Of a DNA stretch of 64,000 nucleotides, positions 44,728 to 57,052 are shown one piece after another. The DNA is from Symsagittifera roscoffensis (taxonomy: Eukaryota > Xenacoelomorpha > Acoela > Convolutidae). The notes below the pieces were generated by a model. The model was given only the letters and a program-made list of their open reading frames with translations, made no database searches and had not been told where the DNA came from. A program made the translations under genes and the position numbers. How positions within the stretch are numbered: the stretch's first letter is position 1; each line of letters opens with the position of its first letter. Where the stretch lies: the NCBI RefSeq assembly GCF_963678635.1, contig NC_087067.1, forward strand, positions 39,011,379-39,075,378. The letters are read 5' to 3'.

Positions 44728-47398
44728 AAACCAAGTCGACGTTCTCTTTAGATGTTTTAGCGGTGAAATATAAATTAGTGTGCAGATTTTAGGCAACTTA
44801 CAAAACCAACTTCGGGTCGCCGTCGTTTTTTAGAATCCTGACATTATCGTTGACGTATCATAGGAGAAACTCACACCTGTTATTGTCAGTTCACATTCAA
44901 GCCTCTCAGGGCAAAATTTTTCGAACTAATTTTTTTCCAATTTACTTTCTGAGTCGTCATCCGAGATGCCTTCACAGTCTTTCTGATACGAATTCAAACA
45001 ATCCTGTTTTCCTCTGCCTTGGTTTTGAAAGTCACTCACCCTTCTTTTGCATTTTTGGAATTCTCCGTTCATTTTCTCTACAATATTAACTTTTTGAGGT
45101 ATACCCCTAACCAGAACGTTCTCATAGACTTCAACCAATGATTGGCCAACATGACTACTAAGGATGCACACGTAGCCAATTCATCCTTCCGTAAAATTTT
45201 TTGTGTCGCTGCTCTTAAAATGAATTTTACTAACAGCCATTTTTAAAAGCCGTTCACTGCACTTCTTGACTGGTCAGTTGGCTCTCTCTGGCTTTATGTA
45301 TTAAAGCGCAATTTCAATGGCCTCTTTAAATGAACCATTCGTGTACAAGCTTTTCATATCAAAGGAACTGATACTCTCTTCAGAGTCCTTATTGGTATTC
45401 TCTATCATTTCACTTGCCGGTTCAGTGTTGGTTCCAATTTGGGGCCCCCTCGAACTTATAAAAAAAGACTAGCTAGTGTTTTGTTCAGTTTCTAATAAGA
45501 AAAACAGGTGTAGAGAGGTAACTTAGACAGTCTATAATATTTCTTTGTTCAAGATTTTTAAAACTTTTAGAACAACTGAAACATTCATTTTCTCATTTCT
45601 CCCAAATTCACCTGATTCCAGTAGTTGAAGCAGATTTGCTTGAAATGAGTGTTTTACAAGGCGCAAAAACATAAGTCCCTAATCGAAAGGTATCATTTTG
45701 TTTTTGAGATAGTTCCTAGCCTTTGCAAATCCCTTATCTCTTGGAGTCTGACGTTTTCTTTTATGTATGACTTTGCAGCCGCTTCAATTTCGTATTTTTT
45801 TTCATGCACGTCTTGCTTCTTAAGTAACGACAAAAATTGTCCGTGTTTGCTAAAAATTAAACATCCTTGAAATTGTCTCGGACTATATGTTTAGGTTCCA
45901 TAGACAGTGAATACCCCACCCATCACGGCAGTTTATTTCAACTATTACATTAGGCGTGTTCCTGTGTACCTTTCTCAGGAGTCTGACTTGTCTATAAGCT
46001 TTTTTTTTCAAGTTTCATAGAATGGCAGAGGCGCGCGGCCGAAGCGTTTCAACTTTCTTGACACAGAACGCAGTTATATCTGATGGCAATAACCTCGCAT
46101 CAATTGTTCTCCTAGCTCTGATCCTTACCCCTATTCAAATTTTTCGCTGCCTTAACGATATCCTCCTTCGCTCTACCCGTCTCTATCCTAAATGGTCTAA
46201 AATGAAAGCTATGATCCGCTTTCTGCAAAAAAAGCATTCTCGGGCACATTGAAACGCAAATCAGAGGTATTGTATTGGTATCTAGGCACTCTTTCAGCAA
46301 TCAAAGCCAATATTGGCTATTACTAAATTTATTCATGTTTCTTGGAAAATTTAACACGTCTTTAAATAATTTTTGTCGAGGGTACACCTCAGGAACGTGG
46401 TAATTGAACAATGTCCGATGCACTACTGACCACGAGAAAGGAAAATTCAAAAAGCACTAACAGTCCAAATCTCAAAACGCAATTAACTAACCGCCGACAA
46501 CTCTTGCCCTCCTTCTGTTTGGTGTTTATCCGCAGCTGCCCTCTTCGTCCTTGCCTTGCAGCAGGTGTGCTAAAGTATAATATTGCTGCTTCTTCTCTTG
46601 TAAGTCAGCTTTCATAACCGCTTCTTTTGATCTCAAACCAGGCGCCTAGGATTCAGTTTGAGTTAGTGTTGTTTTTGAAGCTCGCTGTACCCTTTGATTA
46701 CCTCGCTTTCTCAATTCTGCTTTAATTTGAAACCATAATTTTCAGTCCAGATGGGTTGAGTCCTTCTTTCTATTAGCTTCTCCAAGAAATTTGAGACGCT
46801 TTTCCTTCAGTAGTAAATGGTGGCTCGAATACAACCCTTTGTCTTACAAATTCTTGATGACCACTCCGATTGTCTCAGGAGAAAACGGGTTGTTCTGTGG
46901 CTGCTTAAAAAAATAATGACAACGTCAAGCCACAACAATAAACTATCTTCTCCCCTCAATTTTCTTCTCTTCTCTCGAGTAAATATAACTATTGGCAAAC
47001 AAAGTGCGTAGCATCATCAACGCATAAATTGGTTTTACGACACTCAAAATGATAACCAGTGTTTAAACCCATAAGTCAATATTTTTTGGGTGATCTGAAA
47101 TCCAACGTAGTCCACAAATTGTCTGGTTTTGGTTGTAATTCTACCTTTGTTGGACATACTGTTCGATATTTGGTCACATGGCATAAAGAACACAAGAAAG
47201 AGGAAACACCAGTAAGCATACACAGACGACAAGGTGAGGAGAAAGCGACCACTGCACAGTTGAGTTGGTGAAAAATCAGTCAAACAACGCAAAGAAGTTC
47301 CAAAAATATAAGCGCTGCACAATTGAAAACTGAGCCGAGGGCTCAACACGCGACGTGAATTCAGAAGTTGAAACTAACATTTAATTTTTAGTCCCAAA
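44728..47398. repeat. Array unit 6, short form with a long-form exit
   Basis: The 2.6-kb short unit up to about 47320; then, instead of the short junction, it keeps the long-form ending (CTGAGCCGAGGGCTCAACACG...) leading into the terminal module A. This shows where the short-unit expansion was inserted relative to the original long unit. Confidence 0.85.
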
Positions 47399-48021
47399 AG
47401 ATTTGGTTGCCTCATTTCTCATTTTATCCCTAATTGATGTTTCAAATTGTTTTGTCCAACTCTCTTGCTCATTTCATCGAATTGCTGGAAAAACCCAAAC
47501 AAGAACAACTGATAAATGTGATATATGCCAAATTGAGAGTTTTTTGAATCACTGCAAGACCTACTCCGTTAAAAAGGCCATCAACTATATCAATCTCTAT
47601 CAAATATTGATCGAAAATATAGTTCTGTGGCACGATCTCAAAAACAGCTCTCTGTGCTCCCATCAAATAATTGACGGTCCTCCATTCTCTGAAGGTGAAC
47701 TATCTGCTGTTTTGGCAGTATGGCAAAACATCATTAGCAAATCCTCTCGATTTATCTTACTTCCAAATCTTGTTCAAACTTGAACTCTTTGTACCAGAGT
47801 CCAATTTAGATCTTAATGCTATCTTTTTGATCTTGTGCTCATCTTTGATTCAAGGCTCAAGTGAAATTTAAAGTCTTAAAGTCTCTCTGTTCAAATCTTG
47901 GGTACTCTTAGAGTCATTGACTCTGAGTCCAAGAGAAATTTCACCTCTTTCAAGTCTATCTTGCTAAATTCGAGTACTATTTGAGTCTCTGACTATGAGT
48001 TTAAGGCCGATTTTCTTTGAA
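47399..48021. repeat. Module A, copy 4 (right edge of array)
   Basis: 623 bp following the GIY-YIG segment of unit 6. Homology to internal copies ends at TTTCTTTGAA (48021), the same base where A ends internally, so the array terminates exactly at a module boundary. Confidence 0.87.
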
Positions 48022-48279
48022 TTTCGAAATTTTCTAAACTTGCGTACCCTTTAAAGCTCTGAGTTGAGTCCACGTAAATAGCTTTGACTGAGATTTGCCT
48101 TTAAATCATATAAGCAAAAAATTTGTTCAAACACCCATGTTTATCAATGTATCGCTTGAAGCGGTTTCTTACAACTAGCCACTAGCCCTACAGTTTTATA
48201 CTCAACTGCATCCAGCGGCTTCAGAGGTTTTGGAGTAATAGCAATTTTGCTTTGCTCATAATTTCAAGAAAACAATTCA
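48022..48279. other. Right flank of the array
   Basis: Unique AT-rich sequence. GAGTTGAGTCC and TTGACTGAG words near 48060 echo the GAGTC-rich end of module A, but base-by-base homology is lost. Confidence 0.4.
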
Positions 48280-50030
48280 AGTTAACAAAGAAGCTTCAAT
48301 CAAAGCAAAGTGGTAAGAAATGGACATCCTTAACTTACACAAAAAACAGCTTAACGTGGAAATTAGGCTGACAGTGGTTGACAAAAAAATTGATGAAGCG
48401 CTGAAAGACACTCGTAAAAAATTGAATATACATACAGTTCTGTACTGACTGATTGAGAACACAAAAATGCTGTCCAACAAAAAACTGTGAAAAATTTTTT
48501 AGCGTAGCCAAAAATACAGAAAAATTTCTCACAAACTCTTATTACGGTTGCGCTCAAAACTCAGATTACAGAGGGTAGTTTTCGAAAAAAAAATGTCAGT
48601 TTTATGAAAAGAGCCTCAAATGAAAACTCTCATAACACCAATGAATGCCTCCGAATACAAAACGACATCAAACCCAGAAAGCATTTAGTGATTATCTCAA
48701 AGGTTTTTTTCGCCAGCATTAACTAGGGAAGATACGATAATACAAAATCAAGTTTTCAAGAAAGGGCGTAAATTACTAACTGATGGCGTACCAAAAACAA
48801 TCGAATTAAAGTTTTGATTCTGTATTTTGACGATGTTGAACAAGTTATAAGAAAAACTTTCTTTACTGGTTTTTTTTATTGGACTGCGATTAATTGTAAA
48901 AAATCTTGCTAGCTTTTGTCACATCTAATTATTTTGTAAATTGCATATGCGAAACTTTGCTAATTGACCATATTGATTCATTGGAGCTTCCACTGCGTGA
49001 CTTAACAAGTACATATCAGATGGAGAAACAAATCATGAAACAAACCGTCCAGCAGACCCGATCTTTGCAACCAAAATTTTTTGCCCCAGACAAAATATCA
49101 TTAAAATTACCCGAACGTTATGTCCCATGCAAAATTTGATTTTACGGCCGGGAAATCATCTTCTGCGTCTTCCATAATCCCTTTGAATTGAGTCCTTAAA
49201 GGTACTCGGCTGAAAATTTTATCAATTAACTAGAGTATTTCCCCATTTCAACATTCCATAAAATCTGCGATGAGTCAACTAACAGGCCTTTACACCAATT
49301 TCTTAGACACAATGGATAGCTCTAGGCTCAGCAAATTCTGTGCAAAATTGCACCCTCAAAAGCAATCGTTAGCGTCAGGCCAACAAGTTATCGCAATTGT
49401 ACAAAAGCGCAACTGGAAAAAGGTAATTCTCCAGTCAAAAAAGATTGTCTGAACTACCAAAACACTCTACTGAGTACCAAAACATAAACTTGACATGAAA
49501 AAGTTTTAAAAAAATAACATAAATGTAGTTGCATAGTTGCCATTTTAAAAACATTTAAGAAATAAGAGAAATCGGCGTCCAATATCACTGTTGAACTAGC
49601 GAAACAAGTGAAATTGTGTCTATGTATAACTGTACTAACATTTTGAAATTTTATTACAAAGACATCAACATGTTTTCATCAATGGCAGATCAGTAGTCAA
49701 AAACACGTTTTCAATTCTGAGTAAAATCTACAGAGAAAAAACCTAACAGACAAAGTAGTTGCATTTTAAATGGTTTTCTCAAATCTTCGGGTGTACCGGT
49801 TTTTGAACTGCTCTGCAAAGCTGCAAAGTTTCGAAAAAAGCTGTTGCAGGATGCCTACTAGAAATCCTCTGAGACTTTCTCGTTGTTCGTAAGCAATATG
49901 TGAAAACCGACAAAACGTCATCGCCTACAAAAAACCTATTAAGCGGTGTAAAATAGGGGTTCTTCTTAGGCCCGCTTTTTCACTGTGTCCAAAATCATAG
50001 TTGTATCTCTATTTAAAAAAATGAGAAGGT
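48280..50030 (+). mobile_element. Decayed LINE copy a (same family as the unit 1 LINE)
   Basis: The 3' part (about 49843-50000) translates in broken frames to a segment corresponding to the unit 1 LINE between motif A and motif B: CLLEIL, VRKQYVKTDKTSS, LLSGVK, GFFLGPL. The upstream part shares blocks with copy b (ATTACGGTTGCGCTCAAAAC at 48541 and 50458). Many stops; no functional frame. Confidence 0.6.
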
Positions 50031-50199
50031 CGAAATTAGTGAAAAAATGAAAACTTCCCAAACTTTTTTCTATGATATTAAAGGAGACGCCACTTCTACA
50101 GGAAAACCGTCGCGACCGCCTAATTCGATTGAAAATTGATTTTTTAGAGTAGTGTTTGAGAAAAATCAATAAATTATTTGAAAAATGTCGAAAGATCAA

Positions 50200-51900
50200 A
50201 AATTTGACTTTCGGAAAAACTATATCTTTTTCTGCAAAATGAACGTCGTATCGGCATTAATAGAGAAAATTTCTGAAACCAGGTTTATCTATTGATCAAA
50301 TAAACGTAAGAATTGCTTTAGTAGTTTCCAGAAAAACAAAAAAAATTCAAAGAAGGTTTGATTAATCAAAAGTCTTACTCTTCCGAGAAGCAAACCCTTA
50401 ACTGTGAAACATTTTTGAGCGCAGCCAGTTAAACAAAAGAAACTCACACAAACTCTAATTACGGTTGCGCTCAAAACTCAGACTACAGAAGGTAGTTTTC
50501 GAAAAAAACGTCAGTTATGAGAAAAGAGCTGTCAAACAAACATTCTCATAACACCATTCAATGCTTCCAATTTTAAAACGGCATCAAATCTAGAACACTT
50601 TTGGTGGCTGTCTCAAAGGTTATCTCACCATCAATGACTAGGGAAGACGCAATAAAAGAAAAAATTTCTCAAAAGAAGACGTAAACTACTAACTATTGGC
50701 GTAACAAAAAAGCTTTGACATAGAAATTGGACCTTTAAAAAGACAATATTGAAACATTTATTTTTTAGTCATCTCCCCTAGGGGTCTTTCAAATATACTG
50801 CAATTAATTGTTGAAAGTTTTGCTTATTTTAAGCGTCAAGCTAAACGCTTGATAGTTTTTGTGTCTTTTCATTATAGTGTAGGTTGCCAATGCAAATGTT
50901 GATAAATGACCAATTTCAATTATTGGAGTTTTTACTTATTAAAAAATCAATTGCATGTCAGATAGATGAACAAATCAAGAAACAAACCGACATGCGGGCC
51001 TGTTCATTGCAATGAAAAAATTATTGCCCGAAAAACTAACATTAAAATCACCCAATAGTTGAGAAGCCTCAAAATGAAAAAAATGGCGTCCACTATCACT
51101 GCTGAACTTAGATAGTAATTCAATTGAAAAATGTATATCTGTAACTGTACTGACATTTTAAAGTTTTACAAATCAGGAACCAACATTGGTTTATCAAAGG
51201 CAGATAAGTAGTCAAAAATACGCTCTCAAATCTGAGTAAAATCTACAAAGCCCAAAGACAGAAACCCAGTGGACGAAGTAGTTGCACTTTAAGTGGTTTT
51301 CTCAAAAGCTTTGGAGAACCGCCGTTTGAACTGCAGTGCAAAGCTGCAAAAAATGCAGTTGCAGGATGTCTACTAGAAATCCTGTGAGACTTTCTTGTTG
51401 TTCGTAAGCAATATGTGAAAACCGGCAACAAGTCATCGTCTACAAAAAACGTAATAAGCGGTGTAAAACAGGGGTTCTTCTTAGACCCGCTTTTTTACTA
51501 TGTTCAAAATCATTTTGTATCTCTACTAAATTAAAAGAGAAGGTGAAAACTAAAATGCTGACAGTTAACATTGCAGTGATCCAAAAGAGGTACAACGCGA
51601 TTTTAAATGCATGGACAAGTTGGTGAAAAAAATAGATGGCTCTGTCTTTTGACAATTGTGCCAAAAAAATTTCAGGGATGAGCCTCAGAAACTGTAACTG
51701 AGCCATTTATCGCAGAATGATAATCAGTTTGGTTTTATCGTGGACCAATAAACGTAAATACGAGACTAGTTATAGCCAAAAAAGCATGTAAATTGATCAG
51801 ACACAACTTTTCGTACAGGAAAGCACCACTAATTAATTAATCCTTATCTTCTATTATAATGCGATTTTTGGCGTATGGTTGTTTTTTTTTGCATCCATCT
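50200..51900 (+). mobile_element. Decayed LINE copy b
   Basis: A diverged duplicate of copy a: the front blocks are offset by 1917 bp and the RT blocks by about 1515 bp (GCAGGATG at 49846 and 51361), so copy b has lost about 400 bp. It continues past motif B into sequence matching the RT thumb, then gives way to copy c. Confidence 0.58.
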
Positions 51901-51939
51901 AAGAAGATTCGATCTCACAAGCCAGGATTTCTTTGAATA

Positions 51940-53190
51940 GCTCCAAAAATTGGCAAAAAGTGCCGTTAGAGGACGCCTACTAGAATTACTGTGGGACTAC
52001 CTGCATAGTCGTCAGCAATTTGTTAAAACCGCCAAAATGTCATAGTGTACACTTAACGTAACAAGCGGTGTGTCACACTTGTACTTTTTGGTCACTGTAG
52101 TTTTCTGCAACTTCCTAACGATCTCTTCGATCGAATAAAAGTCACTGACCTTTTAATATACGCCGACGACTTTAAGCTGCTGACAGTTAACATTGATCCA
52201 ACAAAGTGACCATAGGCCTTGAAATTTAAAGACGAGTTGATGAAGAAAAATAAGATGCCCTTGCTGTCGACAAGTGAGCAAAATAGGTTTTCAGGGGCAT
52301 GGTTTAGGTTTTGCGAATCATGTTTAAGTATTTCGAAACGGATACGGAAGTCAAATGTCTCCGATTACTGAACGTTTCGAAGTTATCATGGACCAAACAC
52401 TCACGGGACTAGCTAAAGCCATTAAAGCATTTTCTGCCCAAAGCCAAATTGGTTTTCAGGGACGACCCTCATAATTTGAAATTGAGACATTTATCTCGAA
52501 TTGATAATCAGTTCGAAATTATCATGGACTAATCACGTTGATACGAGACTGGTTGAAGCCAAAAAAGCATTTTAATTATTTAGACGCAACACTGCGTACA
52601 GGACAGCACCGCTGATTAAATTAGGCTTTTACAGGTCTACACTAATTCCAATCTTGACCTGGTATCCTCTATATCCTTCTGCGAAGATACGACATCACAC
52701 ACCTACAGCATTTTGAAAACAAAGTCCTGAAAAGGATTAAAAGCAGCTCACAAATTGAAAAACTACCATCTCTGAATGTATTGCCGCTTGCAATGTCTTA
52801 CAATTAACCGATCTTATTTTTCTATCAAGCTTACAGCATAAAAATGATGTGCTGCCTTATTTATCGCAGTACCTACAATGAATTCTGAGAACAAAGAGAT
52901 TTTCAAACCCGACAGCGCAAGAAAAGACATTGAGTAAGGAGATTTCAACTTTCAAACAGGTCAAGTCGTGAACCGGGTAGACAAGCTTGTCGACTTAAAC
53001 AACAATACTGGACTCAAAAATTGATTATTAGGAAGTGATGTGGAAATAGGTGGACGAGTTTTACACAGAAAATCTGCACATGGCAAACTGCTTGCAACGG
53101 CCATCGGTGGAGTAGCATTTGGACAATTTTCTAAAGAAACGAAAAAAGACCACTTCTCAGCAGCTCAAAGATGTTGATCCACAACAACAA
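51940..53190 (+). mobile_element. Decayed LINE copy c with 3' end
   Basis: Begins again with the RLLELLWDYLHSRQQFVKT segment, has a legible LIYADDFKLLTVN block (motif C at 52159-52170), an internal partial duplication of the thumb region (52380-52560), and ends near an ACAACAACAACAA stretch at 53178-53190, the counterpart of the (CAA)n tail of the unit 1 LINE. Confidence 0.72.
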
Positions 53191-53676
53191 CAAAAGTTAG
53201 TTAAGAAGCGCAAAAGTTAGCTAAAATGTTATAATCTTGAAGCAAAAGAAAAATTATCAAAACACCTTTATCATTTTAGACAGCCTAAGCCTTGAATTGA
53301 TTGTGTAATAACGAAATTATAGAAAAATCTTTTCAATTTAAGAGTCTATTTTCTAGTAAATTCAAACTTTAGAAAAGTTGCGTCCACTTAAATACAGTCC
53401 ATGCTAAGGGCTGTTTAGGGCCAGTCAGCAATATAATCGGGCCGAAACTTAAAATGCGTCTTTAAAGTTTTCACATTACTCTCCCTTAAAAAAAGTTGAA
53501 AAATTGAACTTTTACTTGCTAACCCTTTTTCAGTGATATTATTCATATTTCACAAACTAAATTACAATTGATTTTCTCAAGTTTTTGGTTTCACTGCAAG
53601 CTCGAAATACACTTTTTTTTATTCATTGGCTTTAAAAAATGAGGTTTTTCCAGACCTGTGAACGAAACAAATGATA
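53191..53676. other. No gene or repeat recognised
   Basis: AT-rich spacer between LINE copy c and the TA-flanked MITE. Confidence 0.5.
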
Positions 53677-54518
53677 CCCGCACCGAGGTTTCATGGGTAA
53701 TAATCGATTATAATGGATTTTCGTTGACTAAAATGTTGTCTATATAATCGATTATCATGTCAAATTTAGACCACGTAATCGATTTTTAATCGATTATAAT
53801 CGATTATTTTGGAAAAATTTAAATCCAATATAATCCATTATAATCGATTATAATCCATTTTTATTTTCAACATAATGGATTATTTTTTGTACATAAAATC
53901 CATGAAAATTGATTAAAACAATGACTCGAACAATGACTTGATTAAAACAATGACTCGCTAATTTTTGCAATTTTCTGCAAAACTCGAACGAACACGTTCA
54001 TCCAGGGGCGGCCAATATGTAGTATTTTTCCAAAAAGTGCCCAAAACAGCATTGTGACCAGTTCCTCCCCCCCCCCCCCAACGTATTCACCCCCCCTCCC
54101 AAACCTTGTACGGGTAAGCGTGGGGGGAGTTGGTGTGGGATCTATAGGTAACTTTTTGTAATTTTTCATAACTCTATTGAAAATAGGAAAAAATGAAATT
54201 AAGCGAGAGAACAAAATAACTAACTTAAGTTTAACAAAGTTATGAAAAAATGAAAACAACACACAAAAAGATTTGAATAAATAGATTATAATCCATTATA
54301 ATCGATTAAAATGGATTAGTTTTCTTTTGATAAATTTTTTTGAAAATAATCGATTGTTATCGATTATAATCGATTATATTGGATTTTTATTGCTTAAAAA
54401 AATCTTATCATTATAATCCATTTTCAATCGATTATAATCGATTATTTTTGTTATTTTGTAGAGACTGACAATGAAAATCCAATATAATCAATTATTATCC
54501 ATGAAACTTCAGTGCGGG
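53677..54518. mobile_element. 842-bp MITE with ATCGAT-palindrome clusters, TA-flanked
   Basis: Ends are inverted copies: CCCGCACCGAGGTTTCATGG on the left and, reversed, CCCGCACTGAAGTTTCATGG on the right, each bordered by TA. Both subterminal regions (to about 53890 and from about 54280) are packed with AATCGATTATAATCGATT-like palindromes alternating with TAATCCATT. The centre (53940-54270) holds poly-C tracts (54067-54079). No transposase frame. TA borders suggest a Tc1/mariner- or PIF-type mobiliser. Confidence 0.82.
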
Positions 54519-56034
54519 TATTATCTAGTCTCTTCCAATAAATCAGTAAATCATATGCCGTTTTCTACGTTATTTTTTCCCAAAGAGTTTGTTTAAAACG
54601 TCAATTCCAGGCAAGTCATCATATTCGGTTGCTATAAATGAGATCAAAAAGTTGGATTTGCTATATCTCAAAAACTCAAAATTGATGTTTTGTGGTATTG
54701 TTTTCAGAGCGTGTGGATAGCTTATCGTCATTACTGCGTAGGCAAAGTTGGTAACTCGATCCAAGCGTTCCCTTTTGATACAATTTCTTATGGTTCGGTA
54801 TATTAACCTGCGGGTTTTTTGATTGGCTTTTGATTGGTTTAGTTATTTTGGATGCGTGGAATGGTTCTTGCAATTCAGAAATGTGTTTTTTTGTTGATTT
54901 GTTTTGGCGTTTTTTGCACTCGTTTTCGCCAATCTACTTGAGTGTTGAACAAAAATTTATAAATTGTGTTCATTCGTTAGCATCAAACCCTGAGTGATCA
55001 TAAGAACCGCGCAATTTCATGGGCTCTTTTCAAACTTTTTGAGCGTTCATCTGATCGAAAGTTTGTATGTGGATTGGAAACTTCCGTTTTAACACGGTGT
55101 TATGTAAACAGCCTTGAGTGGTTGGTCCGGAAGATGCTTGTCGATTAGTTTTCGCTCTATTTTTGGTATTTCGATTTTTCAAGTTACGCAAATCTTTTGG
55201 AAGTGTCTGCCAATCTTACCTTCACACTCGATACTCACATTGGTTCAAAAAGCCAATTTCTACTGTACAAACATCTTCTTTTATCAACTTGAGCGAGAAA
55301 AAAAATCATTTTATAAAAATTGTTAAGCTCGTTAACGTGCTTGGTTTAGTTTTCTTTCTTCGACCACTGTATTTATTTCTTCGGGAACAGTTCGAAGAGA
55401 TATCTATTTGAAAACTCTTTAGGTCAAGCTAGCTTTAGAAACTGATTTAATGGCTTCCCGTTTGGCTTTGCAGATCATTCAAAGTGTGGGAAAATCATCA
55501 ATGAAAAATGTTTCGTTTTCGATTAGCATATAATTCGCGTTTTGTTTAAAAGGTTTCTAAGGAGTTATACCCTAATTTGGTCCTGATAGGGTTAAAATGT
55601 TAAAATGACTGGATTCGACAGAGCCACATCGGGATAATATCAATCAGTTGCTTTTTTTCGTTTTCTGCTGGCTTAGAGTTCATGGGGTCAAATAATTGAA
55701 CAGAGAATGAAACGTATACCTTGAAACCAAAATTAGATCAGAATAACGTAAATTACATCCGAATTACCTAAGAATTGCATAACATCAGTGAAAATTTCTT
55801 ATTGTGTTAAGTTGCGTAACAAAATTAATTTTCGGCTTGCTGGAGTGTTCGTCTTATTTTCGGTTTGTTGTTCCTTCGGCTTGTTGGCTTATCACCCACG
55901 CGATTCAGTAAACGACAAGCAAAGCAAAAGACCATTTTCCGAGTTATTCGACATAGCAGCTTTCAACGCTCATTGTTTTTTACAAATGTTGAAAGAATTT
56001 TGGGTCTTATGCACTAAACGGCCCAAAATTGCTA
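54519..56034. other. No gene recognised
   Basis: About 1.5 kb of AT-rich sequence. The longest frames (55114-55411 and 55788-56048, plus) have no family features; the second is hydrophobic at its start but has no further support. Confidence 0.45.
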
Positions 56035-56766
56035 CAGTGCTGATTTAAATTAACCGGACAAAACGCGTTAAACTTGAAATTTAAAACGCATTTTTCTCAA
56101 ATTGGGTTGAGTTTAGGTGAAAACCTATGAATACAAAACTTGCTTAGAATTTTAGCAGAATTAATATGGTGCAATTTGTTTTGCCAAATTCGGGTCCAAA
56201 ATTTTACCCCAAAAATGGGTCATTTTGGCTTTTCTTAGTTAATCAAAAATTACGCCAAAAATACCCAGTCGATCAAAGACAAAATTATATCAAAGTGAGC
56301 CTCTTACGTAGCTCAACAAACTTTAAGAAGGGTATAATCTCCAAAATATTGTATAAGTTAATTTATTTTTGTTTGATAGACAAAATAGGTCATTTTTACT
56401 ATATAAAATACCAACTTTTTATTTAAAAACAATTTTTAAACAATATGCAATATTTTTTGGAGAAAATACCCTTCTTAAAGTTTGTTGGGCTACGTAAGAG
56501 TCTCACTTTGATATAATTATGTCTGTGATCGACAGGGTATTTTTGGCGTAATTTTTGATTAACTAAGAAAAGCCAAAATGACCCATTTTTGGGGTAAAAT
56601 TTTGGACCCGAATTTCGCAAAACAAATTACACTTTATTAATTCTGCTAAAATTCTAAGCAAGTTTTGTCTTCATAAATTTTCACCTAAACTCAACCCAAT
56701 TTGAGAAAAATGCGTTTTAAATTTCAAGTTTAACGCGTTTTGTCCGGTTAGTTCAAATCAGCACTG
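56035..56766. mobile_element. 732-bp foldback element, TA-flanked
   Basis: Almost entirely an inverted repeat: left arm from 56035 (CAGTGCTGATTT...) to about 56365, right arm from about 56430 to 56766 (...AAATCAGCACTG), with a loop of about 65 bp. TA borders both ends (56033-56034, 56767-56768). CAGTG termini and TA targets fit a Tc1/mariner-type MITE. The frames at 56166-56426 (+) and 56423-56620 (-) are the same arm read twice. A fossil arm is at 8352-8608. Confidence 0.88.
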
Positions 56767-56879
56767 TATTTCTACATCTCTTGAACTGAAATTAATGTGG
56801 TTAAATTTGATTGGCTAATTAGCCAACAAGCTCCATCAACATTTTCTGCCATTTCAAATAAAATAATTCTGCTATTTCA

Positions 56880-57052
56880 AGCAGATAAAATTATTAGCCG
56901 AAATGATACAAAAAAATTTGAATTTTTGTTTTGTCAAGCTATTTTGTAAAGTTTTCTTGTCTGGGCAAGCTTTCACAAGTAACTCAAAATTAATTTGATT
57001 ATTTTACAAAGTTCCATCTTTTCGGAAATTTCGGCTAATAATTTTATCTGCT
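56880..57052. repeat. 173-bp inverted repeat with perfect 25-bp arms
   Basis: 56880-56904 and 57028-57052 are perfect reverse complements (AGCAGATAAAATTATTAGCC plus five bases). TTTGATTGGCTAA words occur just outside on both sides (near 56808 and 57090), suggesting a larger, older foldback element. Confidence 0.75.

Larger units (their letters stand above)
25273..48021. repeat. 22.7-kb tandem array of Penelope-derived units bounded by 623-bp modules
   Basis: Six tandem units in direct orientation, beginning and ending with module A (25273-25895, 31926-32548, 35921-36543, 47399-48021; each 623 bp). Unit starts: 25273 (unit 1, with a 2.65-kb LINE), 31926 (unit 2), 35921 (unit 3), 39541 (unit 4), 42128 (unit 5), 44728 (unit 6). 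Long units 1 and 2 are about 4.0 kb net of the LINE; unit 3 lacks 308 bp; units 4-6 are 2.59-2.60 kb and lack A plus the next 0.47 kb. Copies differ by only scattered substitutions and small indels, so amplification is recent. Each unit contains broken Penelope-like fragments: RT on minus, GIY-YIG on plus. Frames recur between copies because the DNA is near-identical, not because of demonstrated selection. Confidence 0.9.

Noticed and set aside
39541-47398. Array units as a CRISPR-like or phage-type repeat system
   Set aside because: Units are kilobases long, eukaryotic context, no short repeat-spacer periodicity.
55788-56048. 86-codon frame with a hydrophobic start resembling a signal peptide
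   Set aside because: Runs into the foldback element and shows no homologous motif; composition alone is insufficient.
56166-56620. Two similar 65-86 codon frames, one per strand
   Set aside because: Same foldback arm read from each side; not protein-coding.
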